The notes under the pieces: model-generated
Database searches by the model: none
Told to the model about the DNA's origin: nothing
The model's input: the letters and a program-made list of their open reading frames with translations, nothing else
Source of the DNA: Corynebacterium sp.
GTDB lineage: Bacteria; Actinomycetota; Actinomycetes; Mycobacteriales; Mycobacteriaceae
NCBI GenBank assembly: GCA_030450335.1
Contig: JAKDIS010000001.1
Span: forward strand, 1 to 64,000
Length of the DNA stretch: 64,000 nt
Direction: 5' to 3'
Program-made: the position numbers and the translations under genes
In this document: positions 43,996 to 56,222 of the stretch, in pieces
How the letters are laid out: every line of letters begins with the position of its first letter
Position numbering within the stretch: position 1 is the first letter of the stretch

Positions 43996-44323
43996 GGTGA
44001 GTCTCTCCTTGCAATGGCGTACCGGTCATTACGGTCAAGTCGTCGTTCTTGACGTCAGCCTGTCTCGGCCACCTGTCCACCGCGCTTCCCCGCGAGGTGG
44101 TCCAGGGCCCGGGCCCAGGTTCCGGCGGCCCGGTTGATCACCGCCGGAAATGTCACGAACAGGTCTCGTTCCGATATCGGATCGTTACCAATTGACGACA
44201 ACTGAACCGTAAGCCACTCCGGACCCATGCGAAACCCGAATCCCACTAACCACATAAGAATCAGCAGGCACACTTGTCACGCTGAATGCCTTGACCTGCA
44301 GCCACAGAGGCCAGTTCCTTAAA
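43996..44323 (-). other. Long candidate 5' leader of the ripA-like gene
   Basis: These 328 bases contain no convincing gene. Minus-strand transcription from a promoter near the GlxR-type site would give a leader of about 300 nt. It contains possible stems, for example GTCAAG/CTTGAC (44035-44054) and GCGGCCC/GGGCCGC-like pairs near 44125. c-di-AMP riboswitches precede some actinobacterial NlpC/P60 genes, but I could not match the conserved riboswitch blocks here. Confidence 0.3.
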
Positions 44324-44339
44324 TGTGATCTTTGTCACA
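44324..44339. promoter_or_regulatory. Perfect CRP/GlxR-type operator
   Basis: TGTGATCTTTGTCACA matches the TGTGA-N6-TCACA consensus of corynebacterial GlxR (cAMP receptor protein family) at every fixed position. It lies about 330 bases upstream of the ripA-like start codon, and downstream of the DUF6676 gene. The surrounding 44290-44470 is distinctly AT-richer than the window. Confidence 0.75.
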
Positions 44340-44538
44340 AAGATGGTGGCTTCGGCGTGTCCCGTTGCAATGATCCCCCGAGGTCAACTCAAACTCTGAA
44401 CCTTGACTTGAGCATAGACAATCCCAGTGCCTTGACTAGTGTATTCGCGCGGCTCCCCGCCCCTATTTATGATGGCTCGCGCTAGCTTCTAACTGCAGAA
44501 CTGTCTGGGCGCCACGGGGGCGCTCTCCGGGCTTCCGC

Positions 44539-45015
44539 TCAGCGGCGGTAGGTGATGCGGGCGAACACGGCGGTGGCTGCGACCGCGAGCAGGACGCCCG
44601 CGACGGCCAGGACGTAGATCCAGGAGAACGCCGGCTGGGCGTCCTCGGCGGAAGACAGGAACGCGGCCACGTCCTGCGGTCCCGTCGAGCCGTGGAGCTC
44701 GCCCTGGGTCGACTCGATCTGGTAGCGCGACATCACGTCGCTGACGACCTGGGTGTTGTTCGGGGCGCTGACGACGACCGTCGACGCCTCCGCGCCCGCC
44801 TCGCCGGAGTCCTTCACGGTCTGCGCCAGATTGCGCAGGTCCGTGGACTGGAGTGCGTCGGTGTCGACGACCACGACCCCCACGCCGTCGTCGGCGAGGT
44901 CCCGGTAGCCGGCCAGGTCCGAGGCGGACGGCTGCTCCCCCGCCTGGGAGGTCGAGTACCCGGTCTCGGCGATGTCGTCGAGGACCGCCTGCAGGTCGAC
45001 GTTCTCGAAGTCCAC
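44539..45015 (-). CDS. DUF6676 family membrane protein (Rv1476-like)
   Basis: This 158-residue protein has an N-terminal soluble domain (about 1-125) and one C-terminal membrane helix (about 131-152, WIYVLAVAGVLLAVAATAV), ending in RITYRR. The soluble domain includes GVGVVVVDTDALQSTDLRNL, resembling a small alpha/beta domain. In Corynebacterium and Mycobacterium this gene sits between acn and ripA; the function is unknown. The start is GTG 45015; a ribosome site is not obvious. A TATACA/GATAAC-type promoter may lie at about 45050-45065. Confidence 0.82.
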   Translation of the reverse strand: MDFENVDLQAVLDDIAETGYSTSQAGEQPSASDLAGYRDLADDGVGVVVVDTDALQSTDLRNLAQTVKDSGEAGAEASTVVVSAPNNTQVVSDVMSRYQIESTQGELHGSTGPQDVAAFLSSAEDAQPAFSWIYVLAVAGVLLAVAATAVFARITYRR

Positions 45016-45149
45016 GGCGTGCTCATTTCGCTGGAGGTGGGTGGGTTTGTTATCTGACTGTATAGATTTCTAGCACCTGACCCCGCCGTCCGGGGGTGCC
45101 GACACGCGGGGTTGGGACGCATAAATCTCTACGTCCTGCGGTTATGTAG

Positions 45150-45172
45150 CATTACGGTCGTACTGTTATAGT
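45150..45172 (+). promoter_or_regulatory. AcnR operator overlapping the acn promoter
   Basis: CATTACGGTCGTACTG at 45150-45165 matches the published C. glutamicum AcnR consensus CAGNACnnncGTACTG except for one base. It abuts a good -10 hexamer TATAGT at 45167-45172, so repressor binding would block polymerase. The start codon is about 180 bases downstream, so acn has a leader. Confidence 0.8.
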
Positions 45173-45352
45173 AGTTCCGACGGAATCCGCGACAACTGCT
45201 GACACAATGGTGGTAGTCCGCGACGGCACCATCGTGCCCGGTGCCGGGGACCAGGTCCAGACGAGGTCCGTGAGGTCCGCGCCGCGGGATGACGTCAGAC
45301 GAACGTCAACACAACTGACGACGATAACGAGAAGAGATTCAGGAGTACTGCC

Positions 45353-48151
<2,799 letters not shown>

Positions 48152-48154
<3 letters not shown>

Positions 48155-48174
48155 TCCGGCTAGTCCCGTAGTCC
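48152..48174 (+). repeat. Repeated TAGTCC motif at the acn stop
   Basis: TAGTCC occurs at 48152, 48161 and 48169. The first is the acn stop codon; the second is in the same frame. It belongs to the recurring pattern of duplicated stop regions. Confidence 0.7.
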
Positions 48175-48179
48175 ATCCC

Positions 48180-48210
48180 CGCCCGCCCCGCGGACTCCGT
48201 GAGGCGGGCG
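48180..48210 (+). terminator. Hairpin between acn and acnR
   Basis: CGCCCGCC and GGCGGGCG form a perfect 8-bp stem with a 15-base loop that can fold further. It may attenuate read-through from acn into acnR. Confidence 0.5.
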
Positions 48211-48238
48211 GACGTGTACCGGAGAGGGGTGCCCGTCC

Positions 48239-48820
48239 ATGCCCAAGGTCAGTGAAACTGATCTCTCAGAACGGCGCACCGACATCCTCCGCGCAGCCAG
48301 GACCTGCTTCGTGACCTACGGTTACGACGGGGCGACGGTGTCACGCCTGGAGAAGGAGACCGGGAAGTCCCGGGGAGCCATCTTCCACCACTTCCGCAAC
48401 AAGGAGACCCTCTTCCGTGAGGTCGCCCACCGCGACATGGTGCGCATGACCGACCTCGCCGGAAACCGGGGAATGATCGGCCTGATCAGGTACCTCCTGG
48501 AGGACCCCGAACTCGCCGAGTGGTGGGGCCTGCGGGTGGAGATCACCCGACGGATCCGGCTCGACGACGAACTCCGGGGCGTGTGGGAGGCCGACCAGAA
48601 CGCGCTGCGAGGGGCGGTCACCGAACGCCTCGAGGAGCAACGGGAGTCCGGTCGGCTGCGCACCGACATCTCCACGGCCACCACGCTGCAGCTCCTGGAG
48701 CTCGTACTCGAGGGCGTGATGGCGCACCTGGTGTCCGACCGCGAGAGCGGGCTCCTCCCGGAGGCGCTCGACATCGTCGAGCAGTCCCTGCGTTCCGCGG
48801 AGGTCCGCGACAGCGCGTGA
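48239..48820 (+). CDS. acnR: TetR-family repressor of aconitase
   Basis: AcnR is a dimeric repressor of acn. The N-terminal HTH is visible as RRTDILRAARTCFVTYGYDGATV and SRGAIFHHFRNKETLF, the TetR signature. The C-terminal ligand domain is helical (193 residues in all). In C. glutamicum citrate-Mg complexes relieve repression; that is family knowledge. It starts at ATG 48239, about 85 bases after acn, and ends before a very strong terminator. The matching operator lies upstream of acn. Confidence 0.95.
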   Translation: MPKVSETDLSERRTDILRAARTCFVTYGYDGATVSRLEKETGKSRGAIFHHFRNKETLFREVAHRDMVRMTDLAGNRGMIGLIRYLLEDPELAEWWGLRVEITRRIRLDDELRGVWEADQNALRGAVTERLEEQRESGRLRTDISTATTLQLLELVLEGVMAHLVSDRESGLLPEALDIVEQSLRSAEVRDSA

Positions 48821-48841
48821 GTGTGCGTGCGTGAATGCGCC

Positions 48842-48885
48842 CGAGGCACCCACCGGCCAGACCCCCTGGCCCGGTGGGTGCCTCG
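48842..48885 (+). terminator. Strong terminator of acnR
   Basis: Perfect 15-bp arms CGAGGCACCCACCGG (48842-48856) and CCGGTGGGTGCCTCG (48871-48885), with a further CCAG/CTGG pairing inside the loop. Confidence 0.88.
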
Positions 48886-48899
48886 TCGCGTCCGGCAAG

Positions 48900-48905
48900 T
48901 AGCAT
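48900..48905 (+). promoter_or_regulatory. -10 element before the ACT-domain gene
   Basis: TAGCAT ends eight bases before ATG 48914, right after the acnR terminator, so the UPF0237-UPF0210 pair has its own leaderless-type promoter. Confidence 0.45.
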
Positions 48906-48913
48906 GGTGTCTC

Positions 48914-49180
48914 ATGATCGCGATCATGACCGTTACCGGGCGAGACCACACCGGAATCATCGCAGCCGTGTCTACCGCATGTGCTGACCTGCAGATCAAC
49001 ATCCGCAACGTCTCCCAGACCATCATGGACGACTGGTTCACGATGATCCTGCACGTCGAACTCCCCGAGGACCTGTCGGTCACCGAGGTCAACGCGCGGA
49101 TGAGCGAGGTGGAACAGCGGGAGAAGCTGGTCATCACGATCCAGTCCCAGGCCATCTTCGACGCGATGCACGAGATCTGA
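48914..49180 (+). CDS. ACT-domain protein, UPF0237
   Basis: This is a stand-alone 88-residue ACT domain ([22 protein letters not shown], then [12 protein letters not shown]), probably a small amino-acid sensor dimer. Members of this family are usually encoded directly before a UPF0210 gene, as here (14-base gap). Their joint function is not established; metabolic regulation is a reasonable inference. ATG 48914 follows TAGCAT by eight bases. Confidence 0.9.
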   Translation: MIAIMTVTGRDHTGIIAAVSTACADLQINIRNVSQTIMDDWFTMILHVELPEDLSVTEVNARMSEVEQREKLVITIQSQAIFDAMHEI

Positions 49181-49194
49181 GGTTCCGGGACACC

Positions 49195-50565
49195 ATGACT
49201 GCATTCCTGCCCTCGTCCTCGATCCTCGAGACCATCGAGATGATCCAGCGCTACCGTCTCGACATCCGCACGGTGACCATGGGGATCAACCTCCTGCCCG
49301 CCGTCCGGGCGACGCCGGAGGCCACCTGTGAGGCGGTCTACGACCTGGTGACCTCGCGTGCCGAGCACCTCGTCCCGGTGTGTTCCGGCATCGAGGAGGA
49401 GCTCGGCATCCCGATCGTGAACAAGCGCATCTCGGTCACCCCGGTGGCCCTGGTGTCCTCCGCGGTGCCCGGCTGTGACCCGGTGGACATCGCCCGCGCG
49501 CTCGACCGTGCCGCGGTCGCCGTGGGCGTGAACTTCATCGGCGGCTACTCCGCCCTCGTGGAGAAGGGCGGTTCCTCCGGCGACAAGCGGCTGATCCGCT
49601 CCATCCCGGAGGCGCTGAGCGAGACGGACGTCGTCTGCTCGTCGGTCAACATCGCGTCCTCACGCGCGGGCATCAACATGAACGCGGTGCGTGAGATGGG
49701 CCAGGTCGTCAAGGACTGCGCCGAGGCCACCGCCGACCGCAGTTCGATCGCCTGCGCCAAGCTCGTCGTCTTCGCCAACTCGGTAGGCGACAACCCCTTC
49801 ATGGCCGGTGCCTTCCACGGCATCGAGGAGCCGGACTGCGTGATCAGCGTCGGCGTCTCCGGCCCCGGCGTCGTGGACCGCGCGGTCGCCGCCCTGGGCC
49901 CGGAGGCCCGGCTCGACGAGATCGCCGAGGAGATCAAGCGCGCGGCGTTCAAGGTGACCCGCACCGGCCAGCTCGTGGGCACGATGGCCGCGGAGCGTCT
50001 GGGCGTGCCCTTCGGCATCGTGGACCTCTCGCTGGCCCCGACGGCCGACATCGGTGACTCCGTCGCCCACATCCTGGAGCACATGGGCCTGGGTCAGGTC
50101 GGCGGGCACGGCACCACCGCCGCTCTCGCCCTGCTCAACGACGCGGTGAAGAAGGGCGGCATGATGGCCTGCTCGCGCGTCGGCGGGCTCTCCGGCTCCT
50201 TCATCCCGGTCTCCGAGGACGCCGGCATGATCGACGCGGTGCGTGCCGGGAACCTGACCATCGAGAAGCTCGAGGCGATGACCGCCATCTGTTCGGTGGG
50301 TCTGGACATGATCGCCATCCCGGGCGACACCCCGGCGTCCTCCATCGCCGGCATGATCGCCGACGAGGCGGCCATCGGCGTGATGAACCACAAGACCACG
50401 GCCGTCCGCGTCGTGCCTGCGGTGGGCTCTTCCCCCGGCGACGACGTCGACTTCGGCGGCCTGCTGGGCCACGCGCCCGTCATGCCGGTCAGCACGGTGG
50501 ACGCCGCGGAGTTCATCTCCCGCGGCGGCTACATCCCCGCCCCCGTCCACGGCTTCCGTAACTGA
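49195..50565 (+). CDS. UPF0210 (DUF711, PFL-like) protein
   Basis: This 456-residue protein belongs to the UPF0210/DUF711 family, with a fold reported to resemble pyruvate formate-lyase barrels; the reaction is unknown. Characteristic stretches are [38 protein letters not shown] and [21 protein letters not shown]. It forms a conserved pair with the ACT protein upstream, so amino-acid binding may control it. The start ATG has a GAGG-type site. The membrane protein follows after six bases. Confidence 0.9.
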   Translation: MTAFLPSSSILETIEMIQRYRLDIRTVTMGINLLPAVRATPEATCEAVYDLVTSRAEHLVPVCSGIEEELGIPIVNKRISVTPVALVSSAVPGCDPVDIARALDRAAVAVGVNFIGGYSALVEKGGSSGDKRLIRSIPEALSETDVVCSSVNIASSRAGINMNAVREMGQVVKDCAEATADRSSIACAKLVVFANSVGDNPFMAGAFHGIEEPDCVISVGVSGPGVVDRAVAALGPEARLDEIAEEIKRAAFKVTRTGQLVGTMAAERLGVPFGIVDLSLAPTADIGDSVAHILEHMGLGQVGGHGTTAALALLNDAVKKGGMMACSRVGGLSGSFIPVSEDAGMIDAVRAGNLTIEKLEAMTAICSVGLDMIAIPGDTPASSIAGMIADEAAIGVMNHKTTAVRVVPAVGSSPGDDVDFGGLLGHAPVMPVSTVDAAEFISRGGYIPAPVHGFRN

Positions 50566-50571
50566 GAGGCG

Positions 50572-51360
50572 GTGACCGTCGACGTGCCCCGGATCTTCAC
50601 CCACGCGCGTAGCGCCACGACCATCGCCGACCCCGGCGGGCTCGTCGAGGACGGCTACGGTGCAGGACGCTTCGGCACCGCCTGCCCCTTCCCGTCCGAC
50701 TACGAGGCCGTGACCGACGCGCTGTCGGCCAACGGCACGATGCCGGTCGCCGGGGCCCGCCTGTTCGGTCTGGCCACGGCCCAGCTGGTGCTGGTGGCCT
50801 GCGCGGTGGCGGTGGTCCTGGTGGGCGTGCTGCTGCTCGGCGCCGGCTCGGTCTCGGGCACGGGTGTGGGCGTGGTGCTGATCCTGCTGGGTGCAGGACT
50901 GGCGGGACTGTCGCTGGTCACCGCACGCAGTCGTCGGCGACGCCTGCTCGCGCTGGCCGCGGCATGGCGCAACGGGTGGCTTCGCTTCGCCCCGGCCCGC
51001 GTCGGCGCGGTGTGGGTCGACCGCCTGGTCACCCACGGGCGGGCGAACAGCCAGGGCGCCAACCAGGACAACCGGTACTGGTTCCGGGCGCTCTTGGAGG
51101 TCCACCCCACCGACGGCTCACCGGTCTTCACCGTGACCACCGCACCCTTCCAGGCCCTCGCCGACCACGCCGGCACGCCGCACGACCTGGTCAGCGCGCC
51201 GAACCCGGTGGACGTCTTCGAACCGGAGTACTCCAACGGCTGGACGGTGGTGCGTTACCTCGCCGGCGACCACGACACCGTCGCGGCCTCCTCCACGGTC
51301 ACCACGAACCTCTCGCTCAACCAGATCGGGGCCGCGCTGCGCGCCGCCGGGGTGCGCTGA
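50572..51360 (+). CDS. Membrane protein of unknown function
   Basis: This is a 262-residue protein with two hydrophobic segments at about 60-90 and 92-113, between an N-terminal acidic segment and a large soluble C-terminal domain. The soluble part contains RVGAVWVDRLVTHGR, NQDNRYWFRALLEVHP and VVRYLAGDHDTV, with no family I can name. GTG 50572 follows GAGAGGC and lies six bases after the UPF0210 stop, so it is probably cotranscribed. It converges on the frameshifted oxidase gene. Confidence 0.75.
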   Translation: MTVDVPRIFTHARSATTIADPGGLVEDGYGAGRFGTACPFPSDYEAVTDALSANGTMPVAGARLFGLATAQLVLVACAVAVVLVGVLLLGAGSVSGTGVGVVLILLGAGLAGLSLVTARSRRRRLLALAAAWRNGWLRFAPARVGAVWVDRLVTHGRANSQGANQDNRYWFRALLEVHPTDGSPVFTVTTAPFQALADHAGTPHDLVSAPNPVDVFEPEYSNGWTVVRYLAGDHDTVAASSTVTTNLSLNQIGAALRAAGVR

Positions 51361-51377
51361 GCGTCCGGGAACCAGCC

Positions 51378-52692
51378 CTAGACACGCCGCAGCTCCAGCT
51401 CCCGTAGTCCTGCGACGTCGCGGGCACCGGTCAGTGCCATGGTCAGGTCCAGTTCGGCCAGCACGTTGTCCACGACCTCCCGCACACCGCGCTGCCCCGC
51501 CACGGCAAGCCCGTAGAGGTGGGGACGGCCCAGCAGGACGGCGTCCGCGCCGAGGGCGAGGGCCACGGCGACGTCGCGTCCCGTGCGTACCCCGGAGTCG
51601 AGCAGGACGGTACGGTCGTCGCCGACCCGTTGCCTGATCTCCACGAGTGCGTCGAGCGAGGCGACGGAACCGTCGACCTGGCGTCCCCCGTGGTTGGACA
51701 CCACGACGGCGTCCGCACCGACCTCGAAGGCACGCTCGGCGTCGTCCGGGTGCAGGACGCCCTTGAAACACCACCGGCAACGATGTGCGGTCCTTCAGCG
51801 TCGCCAGCAGGTCCCAGTCCAGCCCCGGGTTGGAGTAGACGTCGAGGAAGGTCTCCACCGCCGCGCGCGGCTCCGGTGCGACGAGGTTGCGCAGCGTGGA
51901 GCCCGGGTGGTGGCGTGCGATGGACAGCAAGGACGCCGCGGCGGCCGGGGTGACGCGCACCCCGCCGGTCCCGCCGGCCAGTCCGCGTTCCAGCCGGTCG
52001 CGCACGATGCCAAGGAAGCGGCTGTCCGAGGTGTACTGGCTGATGCCCATCCCGCGGGAGAACGGCAACGACCCCAGGTTCAGGTCCTGCGGACGCCAGC
52101 CGAGCACCGTGGTGTCGAGGGTGACCACCAGTGCACCGGCACCGCTGGCCTCGGCACGGGCGATGAGACTGTCGACGAGCTCCTCGTCCGTCGACCAGTA
52201 CAGCTGGAACCAGTGTCCAGGAATTTCACTTGACCCGCTCGATGATCTCCAGGCGGCGGCGGTGTCCTCCAGCGGCGAGGACCCCTGGTTGCTGACCACG
52301 TAGGGGACGCCCGCGGCGCCGGCGGCGCGGGCGACGCGCAGGTCGGCGTCGCGGTGGACGAGCGCGCCGGCGCCCACTGGCGCCAGCAGCAGCGGCGAGG
52401 CGTGCGTCCTGCCGAACAACGTCGTCGACAAGTCACGTTCCTTGATTCCGTGTGCCATACGTGGCGCGATCCGGTAGCTGTCGAAGGCCTGCCGGTTGTT
52501 TACCGCGGTGCGGTTCTCCCCCGCCCCGCCGTTGACGTACGCCCACGCCCTGCGCGACATCCGGCGCCGTGCCGCGCGATCCAGCCCCGCGGCGTCCGTC
52601 GGGACCTGTGGGCGCAGGCCTGCGATGCCCGCGCGGTAGATGGCGTCCTGCCGTGCGCGCCCGGGGCCCTGGGTGTTGTCCGTGATCCTCAT
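51378..52692 (-). pseudogene. Frameshifted FMN alpha-hydroxy-acid oxidase (lactate 2-monooxygenase-like)
   Basis: The reading frame starts at ATG 52692 with an FMN-dependent 2-hydroxy-acid oxidase. Segments RAWAYVNGGAGENRTAVNN, APVGAGALVHRDADL, YVVSNQGSSPLED and VVTLDTTVLGWRP resemble lactate 2-monooxygenase. The frame breaks near 51766-51768, where one extra T (AAA on the plus strand) follows LPVVF. Removing it restores VFKGVLHPDDAERAFEVGADAVVVSNHGGRQVDG and the rest to 51378, with the FMN-site arginine region DSGVRTGRD. The C-terminal piece could be made separately from 51704 but would be inactive. Real pseudogene or sequence error cannot be separated here. Confidence 0.85.
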
Positions 52693-52812
52693 TCCGCGAT
52701 GGTATCGGCTGCGAAAGCTGCTGCGGACGGTTTCGGCCGTATCCGTGCCCCGCGCTAGGCTTATGCAGGTCAGTACCCTGACCACATCCTTCGACCCTAA
52801 GGGACACCCATC

Positions 52813-53964
52813 GTGCGCCGCCGGATCTTCCTCCAGTCCTCCATCACTGCGCTCGGAGGTGCCCTGCTCGCCTCGTGCGGGCTGGGCTCCTCTGACTCTT
52901 CTGGTGCCTCCGACTCCTCCGGCTCCTCGAGCGTCGTCGACCCGGACGACACCCGTCGCTGGCTCATGCCCGACGAAGGTGACCGCCACGCCCGCACCTG
53001 GATGGCCTTCGTCGCCGAGAAGGACATCTGGGGCCGGGACCTCGCCCCCGGGGTGAAACGCGACCTCGCCGGCATCGCCACCGCCATCGCCGCCTTCGAA
53101 CCCGTCTCCCTGCTCGTGCCCGAGCACGAGATGGACCTGGCCCGGGAACTCACCGGAACCGCCGGCGTGGACCTCGTCGCCTGCGAGCTGGACGACCTCT
53201 GGGTCCGTGACACCGGCCCGGTGTTCGTGCGCCCGGTCGACGGCGGGGAGGTCAGTGCCGGAGTGGACTTCAACTTCAACGGCTGGGGCGACAAGCAGGA
53301 GCACCGCAGCGACCGCGAGGTCGCCGGATTCGTCACCGGCGAGGCCGGGGTGGAACACCTGCGCACCGACCTCGTCCTGGAGGGCGGCGCACTGGAGGTC
53401 GACGGCGAAGGCACCGCGATCATCACCGAGAGCTGCGTGCTCAACGACAACCGCAACCCCGGCTGGTCCAAACAGGACGTCGAGGAGGAGCTCGAGCGAC
53501 TGCTCGGCGTGACGACCGTCATCTGGCTGCCCGGCATCGCCGGCATGGACATCACCGACGGGCACACCGACTTCTACGCCCGCTTCGCCCGGCCCGGCGT
53601 CGTCGTGGCCGGCCTGGAGACCGACCCAGACTCCTTCGACTACGACGTGACGCGCACCCACCTGGACATCCTGCGCGGGGCGACCGACGCCGCCGGACGC
53701 GAACTGCAGGTGGAGGTGCTGGAAAGCCCGTCGAGCGTGCGCGAGGAGTACGACAGCGAGGACGTCGCCGCCGGCTACATCAACTTCTACCTGTGCAACG
53801 GCGCCGTCATCGTGCCGGAGTTCGGCGCCGAGGACACCGACACCGCCGCACGTGACCTGCTGCGTCGGTTGTTCCCCGAGCGTGAGGTCGTCCAGCTCAA
53901 CATCGACGCCATCGCCGCCGGTGGCGGCGGCATCCACTGCGCCACGCAGCAGCAGCCCGCCTGA
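52813..53964 (+). CDS. Tat-exported lipoprotein, agmatine deiminase / peptidyl-arginine deiminase family
   Basis: This 383-residue guanidino-group hydrolase has an export signal. The start RRRIFLQSSITALGG is a twin-arginine signal and LLASC gives a lipobox cysteine at C22, followed by a Ser-rich spacer. The catalytic set is visible: DLWVRDTGPVF, DGHTDFYARF, and a cysteine at about C376 in GGGGIHCATQQQ. It could deiminate agmatine or peptide arginine outside the membrane. GTG 52813 has an AAGGG site. Export through the Tat system links it to tatAC in this window. Confidence 0.88.
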   Translation: MRRRIFLQSSITALGGALLASCGLGSSDSSGASDSSGSSSVVDPDDTRRWLMPDEGDRHARTWMAFVAEKDIWGRDLAPGVKRDLAGIATAIAAFEPVSLLVPEHEMDLARELTGTAGVDLVACELDDLWVRDTGPVFVRPVDGGEVSAGVDFNFNGWGDKQEHRSDREVAGFVTGEAGVEHLRTDLVLEGGALEVDGEGTAIITESCVLNDNRNPGWSKQDVEEELERLLGVTTVIWLPGIAGMDITDGHTDFYARFARPGVVVAGLETDPDSFDYDVTRTHLDILRGATDAAGRELQVEVLESPSSVREEYDSEDVAAGYINFYLCNGAVIVPEFGAEDTDTAARDLLRRLFPEREVVQLNIDAIAAGGGGIHCATQQQPA

Positions 53965-54025
53965 GGCGGCGCGTCCGCGGGTTCTGGGGAGGCATGGGGT
54001 GCCCTGGGAGTCCCTGAAGACGCCA

Positions 54026-54095
54026 ATGTCATCTGAGCCATGCCTCAGGGCAGGAAACGGCCGAAATCGGCCCTGGGGCATGACACAGATGACAT
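54026..54095. repeat. 70-bp imperfect inverted repeat
   Basis: Arms at 54026-54051 and 54070-54095 are about 26 bases each, nearly identical as inverted copies (outer ten bases ATGTCATCTG and CAGATGACAT, inner CAGGGC and GCCCTG). The loop contains a second stem GGCCGA/TCGGCC. It lies between convergent genes and may act as a bidirectional terminator or be a small mobile repeat. Confidence 0.75.
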
Positions 54096-54139
54096 CAGGT
54101 CGTCTGGGCCGGAACGGGCACGGCCCAACTGGGGTCTAG

Positions 54140-55768
<1,629 letters not shown>

Positions 55769-55818
55769 AACGGTACATCCTAACACCGCCTGTCAGCAGT
55801 CGTGGAGGTGGGCGCCGC

Positions 55819-55848
55819 GCTCTCCTTCTCCCCCCGAGAGGAGAGAGC
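55819..55848. other. Hairpin with C-only loop
   Basis: GCTCTC-CTTCTC pairs with GAGAGG-A-GAGAGC (one G-U pair, one bulged A) around a loop of five C residues. It is a stable plus-strand hairpin between two genes. The C-rich loop recalls 6C-type RNAs of actinobacteria, but only one such hairpin is present. Confidence 0.4.
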
Positions 55849-56222
55849 CGCGTCGGTCCTCAGGTTCGAGGTCCGAGGGCGTCCCACCCGCCACTTCCGC
55901 TGAATCTTCCGGCGAACGGGATGACCCCAGACGTCCGGTCCGCTCGGCCGGGGCCTGTTGGACAGATATCAATATAAACTTTTCGATCCTGTTTGAATAG
56001 TGTTTCGTGAATGATACTTACCCCTCGGCTTATAGCCGGGGGTAGAATGCCGGACGTCCCGTCCGGCGCACCGCACATTCGTCGACCTGCATCCCGCCTA
56101 GTGAGCATAACTATTGTTGATGTGAGGCGAGGCTGTGCAAAGCCCATGTCGACGGGGGTGGTCCCGGGTGGTCCCCGCATATCTCCCCCAGCCCAGTGAA
56201 CCGATCCAGTACAGGAGTCCCC
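55849..56222 (+). other. Gene-free region upstream of the lycopene-cyclase-like gene
   Basis: No gene is seen here. The stretch 55960-56030 is much more AT-rich than its surroundings and holds a possible promoter (TTGAAT, 16 bases, TACTTA ending at 56020). Two hairpins follow: CCCCTCGGCT/AGCCGGGGG at 56021-56042 and GCCGGAC/GTCCGGC at 56049-56067. A second AT-rich patch at 56104-56115 may hold the promoter of the gene at 56223. Confidence 0.45.

Noticed and set aside
44055-44273. 72-codon reading frame on the minus strand in the ripA leader
   Set aside because: No ribosome site, no family, and its AT/GC pattern follows the leader rather than a gene.
43996-44323. c-di-AMP (ydaO-type) riboswitch before the ripA-like gene
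   Set aside because: I could not match the conserved sequence blocks; only loose similarity near 44050-44070. Left as an untested idea.
55819-55848. 6C RNA
   Set aside because: The family has two C-loop hairpins; only one is present here.
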